DNA from: Pantoea latae
GTDB lineage: Bacteria > Pseudomonadota > Gammaproteobacteria > Enterobacterales > Enterobacteriaceae
Assembly (NCBI RefSeq): GCF_002077695.1
Contig: NZ_MWUE01000015.1
Location: 19,198 to 83,197 of the forward strand
Direction: 5' to 3'
DNA length: 64,000 bases
The notes under the pieces were generated by a model that saw nothing but the letters and a program-made list of their open reading frames with translations, ran no database searches and was not told the DNA's origin. Positions 33,151 through 42,966 of the stretch are shown in pieces; the first letter of the stretch is position 1, and every line of letters starts with the position of its first letter. The translations under genes were made by a program, and so were the position numbers.

Positions 33151-33627
33151 ATGAAAAAGTGGATGCTGACGGCGGCGCTGGCGCTGGCCGGTTGTGCGCA
33201 AATCAACAGCTATCAGGACGCGGTGCAGACGCCGGCGCCCGCCAGCCTGCAGGGCAACTGGCAGACAGCGGGGCCGCAAAGCGGGTTACGCAGCGGTGAG
33301 GCGATGGGAACGCTGATTGTTAACGCCGACGGCAGCACGCTTGATTGTCGCCAGTGGATGCGCGTGATCGCCAAGCCTGGCAAGCTGACGCTGCTGAGCG
33401 GCGACTACGTTAACGTCAATCGTCAGTCGCGCGTGATGCCGCTGGAGCTGGAGGGAAGCGAACTCCATTATGACGGCCTGACGCTGCGTAAGGTGGACCG
33501 CCCGACGGTAGAGTGCCAGCAGGCGCTGGCAGAGGTAGCAAAGCAGCCGAAAGCGGCGGTGATCCAGAATATCGAACCGGAAATCCTTAAGTCCGCCATC
33601 ACCCAGGCGAACGACGCGAAGCAGTAA
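33151..33627 (+). CDS. yedD: Lipoprotein YedD
   Basis: This 158-residue lipoprotein has the signal MKKWMLTAALALAGCAQINS with Cys15. The mature part follows E. coli YedD closely: PASLQGNWQTAGPQS, LDCRQWMRVIAKPGKLTLLS, YDGLTLRKVDRPTVEC. It lies next to amyA as in E. coli. Length is somewhat longer at the C-terminus than the E. coli protein. Its function is unknown. Confidence 0.9.
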   Translation: MKKWMLTAALALAGCAQINSYQDAVQTPAPASLQGNWQTAGPQSGLRSGEAMGTLIVNADGSTLDCRQWMRVIAKPGKLTLLSGDYVNVNRQSRVMPLELEGSELHYDGLTLRKVDRPTVECQQALAEVAKQPKAAVIQNIEPEILKSAITQANDAKQ

Positions 33628-33634
33628 CGGGTTA

Positions 33635-33669
33635 GCGCCTTATTCCGCCAGCGCGACGGAATAAGGCGC
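33635..33669. terminator. Bidirectional terminator between yedD and amyA
   Basis: A perfect 13-bp stem (33635-33647 with 33657-33669) separates the convergent genes. Its inner part is A+T-rich and its base GC-rich; short T or A tracts flank it. Confidence 0.7.
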
Positions 33670-33675
33670 GTTAAA

Positions 33676-35157
33676 TTACTCCGCTAGCACCCAGACGCTA
33701 ACGCTGCCGCCGTTGCAGCGCGCCACCACCGTGCCATGCTCGTCCGCCGTCAGGATATCGTCGCGATGACCTAAATAGTCGCGCCACGTTTTACCCGCAA
33801 AGCCTTCTCCCATCGCCACCTGTTTCTCACCTTCGTCGCCGTTCGACATAATGACGATGCAGCCCGGCTGTTCGGCGGTGCCGCTGCGGCTGAACGCCAC
33901 GCAGTTGGGATGATCGAAATAGTCGGTCTGCGCGCCCCAGGCATAAATCTGGCGCGCGCGGATCAGCGCCTCCAGTTCGGCAATCGCCGGCATCTCCACG
34001 CGATGGCTGTCGCCGTCGCCGCCCTCATCTTCATAGCTGGCGCCGAACAGATCGGGATAGAACACCGTCGGCACGCCCTGTTCGCGCAGCAGGATCAGCG
34101 CATAGGCGAGCGGTTTGAACCAGGCTTCCACCGGCGCCTCCAGCGACTGCAGCGGCTGGGTGTCATGGTTGGCGACAATCGTCACCGCATGCCAGGGATC
34201 GGCCTCCACCAACGAGTTGGCGAAGATCTGACTGAGATCGTAGTCGCTGCCCTGGGTCGACGCCTGATGAAAGTTCAGATGCAGCGGCGCGTCGAACAGC
34301 AGCGTTTTGCCGTCGACCTGCTGGATATACCCCAGCAGCTTATCGGTTTCGAACGACCAGTATTCGGCGACGATAAACAGCGGCTCATCGGCGACGGCCT
34401 GGACATGCTCAATCCACTCTTTGTAGAACCAGGCGGGAATATGTTTGACCGCGTCGAGACGAAACCCGGTGCAGGGCAGCTGCTGCATCATCCAGCGCGC
34501 CCAGTATTTCAGCTCTTCGCGCACCGCATTGTTGCGGAAGTCGATATTGGCGCCCATCAGATAGTCGAAGTTGCCCAGCTCGCTGTCGACCTGATCGTTC
34601 CAGCCGTCGGCGGTGTAGTCATTCACAATCTTGAATACGCCGTTCTCATCGGGGTTTTCAATATGATCGACGCCGCTAAAGCATTTGTAGTCCCAGATAA
34701 AACGGGAGTGCTCGCCGGCGCGCGCCGGGAAGCTAAAGCGCGTCCAGGCCTCGCACTCGATAACCTCATCGCTGATTTCATCGCGGTTGTCAGGATTGAC
34801 GCGGTTGACGCGCACGCGCTCTTTCTCATCCGCGCCCATTTTGTGGTTCACCACCACATCCATCAGCACGCCGAGCTGGTGGGTGCGCAGGGCGTCCACC
34901 GCGGCCAGCAGCTGCTGTTTGTCGCCATATTTGGTGGCGACGCTGCCTTTTTGATCGAACTCGCCAAGGTCAAAAAGATCGTAGCTGTCATAGCCGACAG
35001 AGTAGCCGCCCGATTCGCCTTTGTAGGCGGGCGGCAGCCACGCCATGGTGATGCCGATCTCGCCTAGCCAGGCGGCTTTCTCCGCCACTTCGGGCCAGAG
35101 TTTGCCGCCATCCGGGTAATACCAGTGGAAAAATTGCAGTAACGTCGGGTTGTGCAT
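33676..35157 (-). CDS. amyA: Cytoplasmic alpha-amylase AmyA
   Basis: This 493-residue GH13 enzyme hydrolyses alpha-1,4 glucans in the cytoplasm. The start [20 protein letters not shown] (35157) aligns with E. coli AmyA; the longer frame lacks similarity. The GH13 motifs are [16 protein letters not shown] (nucleophile Asp), IVAEYW (acid Glu) and VANHDTQ. No signal peptide is present. It is downstream of fliT, as in E. coli, but separated by a terminator. Confidence 0.96.
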   Translation of the reverse strand: MHNPTLLQFFHWYYPDGGKLWPEVAEKAAWLGEIGITMAWLPPAYKGESGGYSVGYDSYDLFDLGEFDQKGSVATKYGDKQQLLAAVDALRTHQLGVLMDVVVNHKMGADEKERVRVNRVNPDNRDEISDEVIECEAWTRFSFPARAGEHSRFIWDYKCFSGVDHIENPDENGVFKIVNDYTADGWNDQVDSELGNFDYLMGANIDFRNNAVREELKYWARWMMQQLPCTGFRLDAVKHIPAWFYKEWIEHVQAVADEPLFIVAEYWSFETDKLLGYIQQVDGKTLLFDAPLHLNFHQASTQGSDYDLSQIFANSLVEADPWHAVTIVANHDTQPLQSLEAPVEAWFKPLAYALILLREQGVPTVFYPDLFGASYEDEGGDGDSHRVEMPAIAELEALIRARQIYAWGAQTDYFDHPNCVAFSRSGTAEQPGCIVIMSNGDEGEKQVAMGEGFAGKTWRDYLGHRDDILTADEHGTVVARCNGGSVSVWVLAE

Positions 35158-35201
35158 CTGCTGCGCTCCAGCGGGAAGGAAAAGCAAGTATGGAGCACGA
35201 T

Positions 35202-35250
35202 AAAAAAAAGACGCACCGGCAGAACAACTATTTTGTTGCGCACGGTGCGT
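35202..35250 (-). terminator. Terminator after fliT
   Basis: On the minus strand the stem ACGCACCG/CGGTGCGT with a long, partly paired loop is followed by CTTTTTTTTA. It separates the fliDST operon from amyA. Confidence 0.75.
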
Positions 35251-35257
35251 TTCAGGA

Positions 35258-35626
35258 TCAGGAGAGCGGCTGATTCTCCATCGGCACCATTACGCTGCCC
35301 TGTTTGCCATAGGCGCTCATCACCGATTTCTGGCGCGTGTTCTGATTCACCAGCGTCGACAGCTCGTTCATGCGCTCCTGCAGCAGGCGCTTCACTTCGC
35401 TCTCATTATCCAGAATATGGCGCAGCACCGGTCGCAGCTGCTCCTGCGCCTGCACGGAAGGCGAGGCGGCTTCGGTCGATCGCGCCAGCCGTTGCACCGC
35501 GCTGACGTAATCAACTTCCTTTTTGATCAAATCATCCCATTCGCCCTCGGCCGCAAAACGCAGCATCTGCTGGCTGAGATCGAGTAGCTGTTGGTAAATG
35601 GTAATCAGATGCGGTGCAAGTATCAT
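35258..35626 (-). CDS. fliT: Flagellar chaperone FliT
   Basis: This 122-residue protein is the export chaperone for FliD and, in Salmonella, an inhibitor of Flh[22 protein letters not shown] and the SVMSAYG near the C-terminus are diagnostic. The ATG at 35626 overlaps the fliS stop by one base (TAATG). Length agrees with E. coli (121). Confidence 0.94.
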   Translation of the reverse strand: MILAPHLITIYQQLLDLSQQMLRFAAEGEWDDLIKKEVDYVSAVQRLARSTEAASPSVQAQEQLRPVLRHILDNESEVKRLLQERMNELSTLVNQNTRQKSVMSAYGKQGSVMVPMENQPLS

Positions 35627-36036
35627 TAAACGGCGTCCTGAATCAGAGGTTGAGGCTGGGCAACTTCTTTCCATGCGTCAGCGATATTACGCAGCAGCGC
35701 TTCGACCTCGACAATGGCCTCCACGTCATTGCGTAAATTCGCCTGCAGAAGCCGCCGCACCATATAGGCGTACAGGGAAAGCAGGTTGGTGGTGAGATCG
35801 TCGTCGCTCTCTTCATTCAGGCCCTGCTTAAGCCCGTTTTCAATAATGTTAATGGCTTTGGAGAGGGAAAGGCCTTTTCCCTCAATATTGCCGTCCTGCA
35901 AAAACAGACGGGCGCGCACCAGCGCGCTCAGCGCGCCGTCGAACAACATGTTCACCAGCTGTTGCTGACTGGCGCTCATGACGGCGCTTTCAACGCCGAT
36001 TTTTGCATAGGCCTGGGTGCCGTTTGCGCTGTACAT
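35626..36036 (-). CDS. fliS: Flagellin export chaperone FliS
   Basis: This 136-residue protein binds the flagellin C-terminus in the cytoplasm and prevents early polymerisation. AYAKIGVESAVMSASQQQLV and MLFDGALSALVRARLFLQDG are typical. It lies 9 bases after fliD and overlaps fliT. Confidence 0.96.
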   Translation of the reverse strand: MYSANGTQAYAKIGVESAVMSASQQQLVNMLFDGALSALVRARLFLQDGNIEGKGLSLSKAINIIENGLKQGLNEESDDDLTTNLLSLYAYMVRRLLQANLRNDVEAIVEVEALLRNIADAWKEVAQPQPLIQDAV

Positions 36037-36045
36037 ACTGACTCC

Positions 36046-37473
36046 TTATGACGAGCTGCTGGAGCTTGAGCTGCTTGACGATTCGAACTGCTGCGTCAGG
36101 TAGCTGCTGGTCTGGTTAAGCGAACTCATTAAAACGTCGAGCTGGGTAAACTGGGTTTTCAGCCGCGCAATGGTATCGGTAATACGATCGTTCACCTTGT
36201 TGTACTGATCGGTCAGATCGTTCAGCGTCTTACTGACGCCGTCGGTCGCCGACTGCACGATGCCGGTGCTGGAGAGCCAGCTGGTCAGGTTGCTGGCGAC
36301 GGTGGTGGCGACGCCGGTAGTTTTACCGTCGCCAATAATCATCTCTTTCACGCCCGCCATATCCGACGTCAGGCTGCTGCTCAGCTTGTCGGAGTCAAGC
36401 TCCAGCTCGCCGGTGGTCGGGTCAGAGGTAACGCCGATCTGCGCCAGGGTTTTAAAGGTCGACGAGCTGGCGGCGTTGGTCAGCAGGCTCTTCAGCTGAC
36501 TTTGAATGGTACGCAGCGTACTGTCGCCCAGCAGCGCGCCGTTGCTGGTGTCCTGCGTGTCGGCGCCGACGTCGACGGCGGTGTATTTCGTCAGGCTGGA
36601 GAAGGTGTCCTGCAGCGTGTTATAGGCGGTCACCCAGCTGGAGATGGCATTACTCGCTTTCGACTTGTCGGTCGCGATGGTCAGCGTCTGGTTGCCGGTG
36701 GTGGTGTCGCTCAGATTCAGCGTAATGCCTTCCAGCGCGTCGCTGATGGTATTACTGCTGTTTTCGATAGCGATATTGTTAACGGTCAGCTTCGCGTTCT
36801 GCGCCGTGACGCTTTCAGTCATCGCATTGCTGGTGGCGCTGGCGTCATAGCCGACGATGGACTGCAGCGTATCGTCGCCGGTGACCTTAAGGCTGCTGAC
36901 GGCGTTGTCCGATCCGGTTTCGTTCGAGGTAACGGAGAGGCGATAGCTGCCGTCTGAAACCTTGATAATGCTGGCGGTTACGCCCGCGCTGGCGCCGTTA
37001 ATGGCGTCGCGCATCCCGGTCAGCGAGGTCTGGTCGCTGGTCAGGGTAATATCTTTGCTCGACCCGTCCGCCAGCGCGATGCTCAGGGTGCGGCTGCTGG
37101 CCGAGCTGTCGCCCAGCGCGGTGGTGTTGCTGCTCTGCACCGCGGAGGTCAGCGTCTGCGCCTGCGCCAGCTGCGACACGCTAATGGTGTATTTGCCCGC
37201 CACGGTGCTGCCGGAGGTGGTGGCGCTAAAGGCGCTGGAGCTGCTGGTCGCGGTGGTCGCCGTAAACAGGTCCGCATTATTCAGCGTGGTGTTCGCCGTC
37301 TGAAAGGTGGTCAGCGCGCTTTTCAACGTCGCGTAGGCGCTCAGCTTGGCGGTATAGGAAGACTGCTGATTAGAGATCGGCGTCAGCGCGGCTTTTTCTG
37401 CCGTCTGCATGCTGTCGAGAATGCTGCTTAAGTCCAGGCCTGAACCGACACCCAGGGTAGAGATACTTGCCAT
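36046..37473 (-). CDS. fliD: Filament cap protein FliD
   Basis: This 475-residue hook-associated protein 2 caps the filament and helps flagellin fold in. N-terminal ASISTLGVGSGLDLSSILDS and C-terminal LTQQF regions fit FliD. The C-terminus ends in an unusual run of 11 serines after Glu. The ATG at 37473 aligns with E. coli; the frame upstream is promoter DNA. The sigma-28 promoter at 37517-37543 drives fliD-fliS-fliT. Confidence 0.96.
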   Translation of the reverse strand: MASISTLGVGSGLDLSSILDSMQTAEKAALTPISNQQSSYTAKLSAYATLKSALTTFQTANTTLNNADLFTATTATSSSSAFSATTSGSTVAGKYTISVSQLAQAQTLTSAVQSSNTTALGDSSASSRTLSIALADGSSKDITLTSDQTSLTGMRDAINGASAGVTASIIKVSDGSYRLSVTSNETGSDNAVSSLKVTGDDTLQSIVGYDASATSNAMTESVTAQNAKLTVNNIAIENSSNTISDALEGITLNLSDTTTGNQTLTIATDKSKASNAISSWVTAYNTLQDTFSSLTKYTAVDVGADTQDTSNGALLGDSTLRTIQSQLKSLLTNAASSSTFKTLAQIGVTSDPTTGELELDSDKLSSSLTSDMAGVKEMIIGDGKTTGVATTVASNLTSWLSSTGIVQSATDGVSKTLNDLTDQYNKVNDRITDTIARLKTQFTQLDVLMSSLNQTSSYLTQQFESSSSSSSSSSS

Positions 37474-37516
37474 GCTTGTTTCCTTATCATGTCGACACGG
37501 AGAGTGAATACCGGGG

Positions 37517-37543
37517 TTATCGGCGGCGAATAGGGAAAGTTTA
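37517..37543 (-). promoter_or_regulatory. Sigma-28 promoter of fliDST
   Basis: Read on the minus strand the site is TAAA-N15-GCCGATAA, a perfect match to the FliA consensus. It lies 44 bases upstream of the fliD start. It occupies part of the 338-base fliD-fliC intergenic region. Confidence 0.93.
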
Positions 37544-37707
37544 AAGTTATTGATGGCTGTGCGATAAAGCGAATAGCGTATATAGAGAAGGGTATTTCTA
37601 AGGCTAGAAAAGGGGTGATTTAGTTCTAAAGAAGTCAGGGGCGAGGGCGATAAAGATAAGCGTGACAGGTTGAAGGAAAAAAATTTCACCTGGTACTAAA
37701 AAAATTC

Positions 37708-37734
37708 TAAAGGTTGTTTAAGGGCAGACGATAA
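37708..37734 (+). promoter_or_regulatory. Sigma-28 promoter of fliC
   Basis: TAAA-N15-GACGATAA differs from the FliA consensus at one base. It lies 77 bases upstream of fliC. The rest of 37474-37811 holds no gene. Confidence 0.92.
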
Positions 37735-37811
37735 CAACTTTGACGGCGCTGAAGCCGGCGGGTTGAAGCCCACACCTTAACCGAAAGACTTGATTAACAG
37801 GAATATTTATC

Positions 37812-39110
37812 ATGGCCCAAGTCATTAATACCAACAGCCTCTCGCTGATCACTCAGAACAACATCAACAAGAACCAGTCTGCTCTCTCTTCTTCTATCGA
37901 GCGTCTGTCTTCTGGTCTTCGTATCAACAGCGCGAAAGATGACGCTGCTGGTCAGGCGATTGCCAACCGTTTCACCTCTAACATCAACGGCCTGACTCAG
38001 GCTTCACGTAACGCCAACGACGGTATCTCTGCCGCGCAGACCACTGAAGGCGCGCTGTCAGAAATCAACAACAACCTGCAGCGTGTACGTGAACTGACCG
38101 TACAGGCGCAGAACGGCACCAACTCCGATTCTGACCTCTCTTCAATCCAGGACGAAATTAAATCACGTCTGGACGAAATTGACCGCGTTTCTGGTCAGAC
38201 TCAGTTCAACGGCGTGAACGTGCTGGCGAAAGACGGCTCCATGAAAATTCAGGTTGGCGCGAACGATGGCCAGACTATCTCTATCGACCTGAAGAAAATC
38301 GACTCTTCTACTCTGGGCCTGAGCGGTTTCTCCGTCTCTAAAAACAGCCTGAGCGTCTCTGACTCCCTGTCTCAGGTTGCTGATACCAGCGGCGTGATGA
38401 AAGACGTTGACCTGTCTGATGTGGCAACCAAACTGGGCGTAGATAAAGGCACGCTGTCTCTGCATCAGATTTCCGGCACCAACGAGTATGTTGCCCAGTC
38501 TGGCAGCGATTACTACTCTGTATCTGTCGACAACGACGGTGCTAACGCAGGTAAAGTTGAGCTGAACACCACTGACGTATCCTACGGCGACGCCGCTAAC
38601 GGTATCGGTACCAACGCAGCGACCCAGAGCGGCCAGCTGATTAAAGTCAGCGCCGATGCAAGCGGCAACGCGACGGCCTTTGTTACTATTCAGGACAAGA
38701 ACTACTCTGTTTCTTCTGGCCTGCTGGCAAACAGCGCTGATGCGACTGCCGCTACCTCTGGCACCACTTCCAGCATCGAGCTGAGCTCAAGCGGTTCAAC
38801 CACCGCTTCTGCCACTTTCGCTGGCGCAGCAACTGCTGACCCGCTGGCGCTGCTGGACAAAGCTATCTCTACCGTAGATACCTTCCGTTCAAGCCTGGGT
38901 GCGGTGCAGAACCGTCTGGACTCTGCTATCACCAACCTGAACAACACCACCACCAACCTGTCTGAAGCACAGTCTCGTATTCAGGATGCTGACTACGCGA
39001 CCGAAGTTTCAAACATGTCTAAAGCGCAGATCATCCAGCAGGCGGGTAACTCCGTGTTGGCGAAAGCTAACCAGGTTCCGCAGCAGGTTCTGTCTCTGCT
39101 GCAGGGCTAA
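37812..39110 (+). CDS. fliC: Flagellin FliC
   Basis: This 432-residue filament subunit has conserved D0/D1 ends: MAQVINTNSLSLITQNNINK, LQRVRELTVQAQNGTNSDSD (the TLR5-binding segment), and C-terminal QVPQQVLSLLQG. The variable D2/D3 part is about residues 170-350, short and rich in Ser/Thr, which gives many sites for O-glycosylation. Export is by the flagellar type III system and needs FliS. Confidence 0.97.
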   Translation: MAQVINTNSLSLITQNNINKNQSALSSSIERLSSGLRINSAKDDAAGQAIANRFTSNINGLTQASRNANDGISAAQTTEGALSEINNNLQRVRELTVQAQNGTNSDSDLSSIQDEIKSRLDEIDRVSGQTQFNGVNVLAKDGSMKIQVGANDGQTISIDLKKIDSSTLGLSGFSVSKNSLSVSDSLSQVADTSGVMKDVDLSDVATKLGVDKGTLSLHQISGTNEYVAQSGSDYYSVSVDNDGANAGKVELNTTDVSYGDAANGIGTNAATQSGQLIKVSADASGNATAFVTIQDKNYSVSSGLLANSADATAATSGTTSSIELSSSGSTTASATFAGAATADPLALLDKAISTVDTFRSSLGAVQNRLDSAITNLNNTTTNLSEAQSRIQDADYATEVSNMSKAQIIQQAGNSVLAKANQVPQQVLSLLQG

Positions 39111-39132
39111 TCGCTCTCTGGTAACTTTGTTA

Positions 39133-39161
39133 AAAACCCCGCTTCGGCGGGGTTTTTTCTT
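39133..39161 (+). terminator. Terminator of fliC
   Basis: AAAACCCCGC-TTCG-GCGGGGTTTTTT is a strong Rho-independent terminator 23 bases after the stop. Confidence 0.93.
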
Positions 39162-39303
39162 TTGGCAATAGCATGGAAATAGCCATGAAATTGCATCACT
39201 GATTAACGGATTGATTCGCCAGCCAGGCTTTACCATAAGGCAAAATCCTTTTCCTGCATCGAATCGGTGTTTGAGTGCAGGTTATATATGATAAGAGCCT
39301 CTG

Positions 39304-42300
39304 ATGAAGCCATTGCCATCCGTCACCATTATTATCACTGCCTGCCAGCCGGTCTGGCTGGAGGCGGCGCTCAACAGCGCGCTGGCGCAGCATTATCCTT
39401 ACTGTGACATTCTGATCGCAGATAATAGCGGCAAAAATTTTATCACCGCGTTGCTGCAGCCTTATTTCAACCGTCCGGGTCATCCGATCCGTCATCGAAT
39501 TTTTCCGGCGGCACATCCCGATCTGATCGCTGAGGCCATCACGCAGGCAGAAGGGGAATATATCAAGATCCTCAGTGCCGCAGATATATTAGCGCCGACC
39601 GCGATTAGCACGATGGTAGACGCGCTTATGGCTGCGCCGCAGGCTATTATGGCGATCTCAAAGCGCAACCGCGTCGATGCTCGCGGCGAACTGCAGCCCG
39701 ATATTCTCTCAACCGCCGCGTTTTTGCCGCAGCCCTGCCTGATCCCAGGGATATCTTTACTGCGTTATCAGTGTCGCCTGCACTACAATCTGCTCGGCGA
39801 TATGAGCGCAGCGCTGTTGCGACGTGACGCGCTGCACGCGCTTTTGCCGGCACTCTTTACGCTTGATGGCGAGGCCATGCCAGAGATTGCCGCTCTCTTA
39901 CTTTATGCAAAATTGCTCACGCAGGGGGATCTCATCTGGTTCCCTGAACCGCTCTGTTCAGTTCGCTTGTCTGATGTTTACACTCAGCCACATCAGAGCG
40001 AAGACGAAGAAAAATTCAGACTGCCCCGCGAGCGTCTTATCCAGAGTTTGCGCAAGGCGCCCTGGTACCATGCCAGTATTCATCCCTCAGAATTCATCGA
40101 CGTGCAGCTGCTTGCTCAACCTGAGAAGCCGGTGCAGTTTGATCTTATCCGCGAGCAGCATAAGGCGTTGAATCGAGATGCGCTGCGCCAGTGGTGCCAG
40201 GTACGCAGGCTGGAACCCTTCCAGCACACCTATCTGGCGCAATTAAGTAAAACGCAGCCGCAGCCGGAAAACGTAGCGGTAGTCATCAGGGTTGACGAGC
40301 AAAATGCGAGCGGTGTTGCGACGACGCTGAGCTCTCTGTCAGACTTTTGCTCGCCTTTAATGACCTTACGGCCACTGTTAGTCGGTAGGGTTGAAGAGGG
40401 TGAAAATGCCTATGCTGCAGGCGCAAATAACAGCATTGCGGTCATCAATCGCCTGATAAGAGAACAACGCGCTGACTGGTTTATTTTTGTTGATGCCGGC
40501 ACGCTGTTCAATGCATCGGGACTCATTGCGCTTTCTACCGCGCTACATGCAGTGGGTCAGACACTGGCGCTTTACGCTGATGAGTTTTTCTTTATTGACA
40601 ATGAGCCGCAAGGCATCGCGTTTCGCCCCGATTTCAATCTCGATATGTTGCTCAGCTCCCCCAAAATGCTGGCGCAACACTGGCTTTTCAGCCGGGAGTT
40701 GCTATTGGCGGCAGAGGGACTGGATGCTCAGTTCCCGCAGGCAGCGGAACTGGATTTAATTTTGAAATTAATCGTGTCACAAGGATTGAATTCTGTAGGT
40801 CATCTGGCTGAGCCGCTATTAACGGCGCATCTTCAGTCGAGAGATATTACCGCCGACGCGCAGGTTATTCAGCGCCATCTGCAGAATCGTGGCTATGCCA
40901 GCGCAGAGATTGCGCTAGACAGTTTTTATAACTATCGCCTGCGCTATAACCATGTAGAGCAGCCCCTGGTCTCAATCGCTATTCTTGCCGGACAAAGCCT
41001 TCCGGCGCTGATCTCATGCGTTACCTCACTAATGGAAAAAACGCGCTATCAGCATTATGAACTGCTGATTGTGGCTGACGATAACGCCTCACAAGAGCGC
41101 GACAGTTGGTTAAACGCCATCGCTGACGTCGATCCGCAGCGGATCCGCGTTCTGCGCTATTCTGCGCCCTGGCACCAGGGCGCGATGGCCAATGTTGCAG
41201 CCGAACAGGCGCGCGGCGAATATATTCTCTTGATGCATGTGGAGTTAGCGATTACCGATAGCGACTGGCTTCATAATCTGCTTAACCACGGGCAGCGCCC
41301 TGAGGTGGCAATTGTTGGCGGAAAACAGCTGACCGCGGATCAAAAAGTACGGCATGCAGGCTATGTCATGGGCGTTGGCGGAGCCGTAGGCGAAGTATTC
41401 CGCGGTCTGGACGATAAAGCGGCCACTGCGTTGGGACGTTTGCATCTTGATCAAAATTACTGTGCGGTCGCTGGGGATTTCATGCTGGTGCGACGCGAAG
41501 TCTTCGCTGCGCTCAACGGGTTTGATGAAACGCTGAAGCTATTTGGCGACGTCGATTTCTGTCTGCGCGCGCGTAATCTCGGTTATATGACGGTATGGAC
41601 GCCTTATGCCCGCGTTCTGCGCGCCGCCGATCGTAAAAACCCGTTCGCTGGCGTGTCGTTGCAGGCCGCTGCAAGGCTGAAACAACAGGAAGAAGATAAG
41701 CTTTTTCAACGCTGGTTGCCTGTCATTGGACGTGATCCAGCGTATAACAGCAATCTTTCTTTGCGCAGCCGCCATTTTGACATTAATAACGACAGCGAAA
41801 TGAGCTGGCGTCCGGCGCAGCGCGACGAGTTGCCGCAGCTGCTGCTCAATCACTCTGATACAGCTGGCTGTGGTCACTATCGTATGATCCAGCCGTTAAA
41901 TGCGATGCAGCAAGAGGGAGTGGCGCAAGGAAAAGCGTCTCTGTCGCTTCTCAATCTGAGCGAAGTCGCACAGTACCAACCTGATAGCCTGATTATCCAG
42001 CGTCGTTATGCACCCGCCTTTCAGCACTGGATAGAACGCGTCGGTCAGTTGCCCGGCGTGTTCAAAGTATTCGAACTGGACGACTATATTCTTAACTTGC
42101 CAATGAAACACTATAACCGCGCTAATTTCCGGCAGGAAGTATCAGGCCACCTGCGTAAGAGCTTAAGTTATTTTGATCGCTTCGTCGTGTCTACACCATC
42201 ACTGGCTGAGGCGCTTGGCGCTTTCCATCCTGATATTCAGGTTGTGCTTAATCGTCTGCCAGTTAACTGGTGGGGCAATCTGCATAGCCTGCGCAACCAG

Positions 42301-42819
42301 GGCCGTAAACCGCGCGTAGGTTGGGCGGGTGGCTCAAGCCATCAGGGCGATCTGGAAATGATCGCGGACGTAGTGAAAGCATTAGCGAATGAGGTTGAAT
42401 GGGTCTTTATGGGGATGTGCCCGGAAAAGCTGCGTCCCTACGTGCATGAACAGCATTCAGGCGTCGATATCAGCCTTTATCCTGCGGCGCTGGCCGCGCT
42501 TAATCTCGATCTGGCGATTGCGCCGGTTGAAGACAATATCTTTAACCACTGCAAAAGTAATCTACGCCTGATGGAGTATGGCGCTTGCGGCGTGCCGGTT
42601 GTGTGCAGCGATGTCGAGTGCTATCGCAACACTGCTTTATCAACATCGGTAACGCGGGTGAAGAATCGCTATAAAGACTGGATTGATGCTATTCGTATGC
42701 ATTTAAGCGAGCACGAGCACAGCGAGCGTGCGGGTCTGGCGCTGCAAGCTCAGGTTAGACAGGAATGGATGTTAACGGGCGAACATACGCAAAACTGGCT
42801 CAAAGCCTGGCGCGCCTGA
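39304..42819 (+). CDS. Giant multidomain glycosyltransferase 1 (putative flagellin)
   Basis: This 1171-residue cytoplasmic protein combines several sugar-transferase modules. Residues 1-250 are GT2-like (VTIIITACQPVWLEAALNSA). Residues 320-520 form a second GT2-like block (WFIFVDAGTLF). Residues 553-800 are a more complete GT2 domain (PLVSIAILAGQSLPALI, FGDVDFCLRARNLGYM). Residues 840-1171 are a GT-B domain (NHSDTAGCGHYRMI, RVGWAGGSSHQGDLEMIADV, RLMEYGACGVPVVCSDVECY). The position next to fliC suggests flagellin as acceptor. Base composition is more A+T-rich than flanking genes. Confidence 0.8.
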   Translation: MKPLPSVTIIITACQPVWLEAALNSALAQHYPYCDILIADNSGKNFITALLQPYFNRPGHPIRHRIFPAAHPDLIAEAITQAEGEYIKILSAADILAPTAISTMVDALMAAPQAIMAISKRNRVDARGELQPDILSTAAFLPQPCLIPGISLLRYQCRLHYNLLGDMSAALLRRDALHALLPALFTLDGEAMPEIAALLLYAKLLTQGDLIWFPEPLCSVRLSDVYTQPHQSEDEEKFRLPRERLIQSLRKAPWYHASIHPSEFIDVQLLAQPEKPVQFDLIREQHKALNRDALRQWCQVRRLEPFQHTYLAQLSKTQPQPENVAVVIRVDEQNASGVATTLSSLSDFCSPLMTLRPLLVGRVEEGENAYAAGANNSIAVINRLIREQRADWFIFVDAGTLFNASGLIALSTALHAVGQTLALYADEFFFIDNEPQGIAFRPDFNLDMLLSSPKMLAQHWLFSRELLLAAEGLDAQFPQAAELDLILKLIVSQGLNSVGHLAEPLLTAHLQSRDITADAQVIQRHLQNRGYASAEIALDSFYNYRLRYNHVEQPLVSIAILAGQSLPALISCVTSLMEKTRYQHYELLIVADDNASQERDSWLNAIADVDPQRIRVLRYSAPWHQGAMANVAAEQARGEYILLMHVELAITDSDWLHNLLNHGQRPEVAIVGGKQLTADQKVRHAGYVMGVGGAVGEVFRGLDDKAATALGRLHLDQNYCAVAGDFMLVRREVFAALNGFDETLKLFGDVDFCLRARNLGYMTVWTPYARVLRAADRKNPFAGVSLQAAARLKQQEEDKLFQRWLPVIGRDPAYNSNLSLRSRHFDINNDSEMSWRPAQRDELPQLLLNHSDTAGCGHYRMIQPLNAMQQEGVAQGKASLSLLNLSEVAQYQPDSLIIQRRYAPAFQHWIERVGQLPGVFKVFELDDYILNLPMKHYNRANFRQEVSGHLRKSLSYFDRFVVSTPSLAEALGAFHPDIQVVLNRLPVNWWGNLHSLRNQGRKPRVGWAGGSSHQGDLEMIADVVKALANEVEWVFMGMCPEKLRPYVHEQHSGVDISLYPAALAALNLDLAIAPVEDNIFNHCKSNLRLMEYGACGVPVVCSDVECYRNTALSTSVTRVKNRYKDWIDAIRMHLSEHEHSERAGLALQAQVRQEWMLTGEHTQNWLKAWRA

Positions 42820-42832
42820 GTTACCTACGTTA

Positions 42833-42855
42833 AAAACGGACTACCGCGTCCGTTC
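42833..42855 (+). terminator. Weak hairpin between the two glycosyltransferase genes
   Basis: The stem AACGGAC/GTCCGTT encloses a six-base loop and is followed by CTAACGTTAG without a real T tract. It may be an attenuator only. Confidence 0.4.
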
Positions 42856-42966
42856 TAACGTTAGAAATACCCGAGTTTTGCCCTTTGATTTGCAGATTGG
42901 CCGCGTTGTGCAGGCTTTAACATAGGCGATATTGCCCGTGACGCAGCCAAAAAGATACGTTTAGCT

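Noticed and set aside
33910..35067. Long + strand ORF of 385 codons opposite amyA
   Set aside because: It is the antisense shadow of amyA. It is composed of Val/Ala/Leu/Gln-rich residues without motifs, and amyA is certain.
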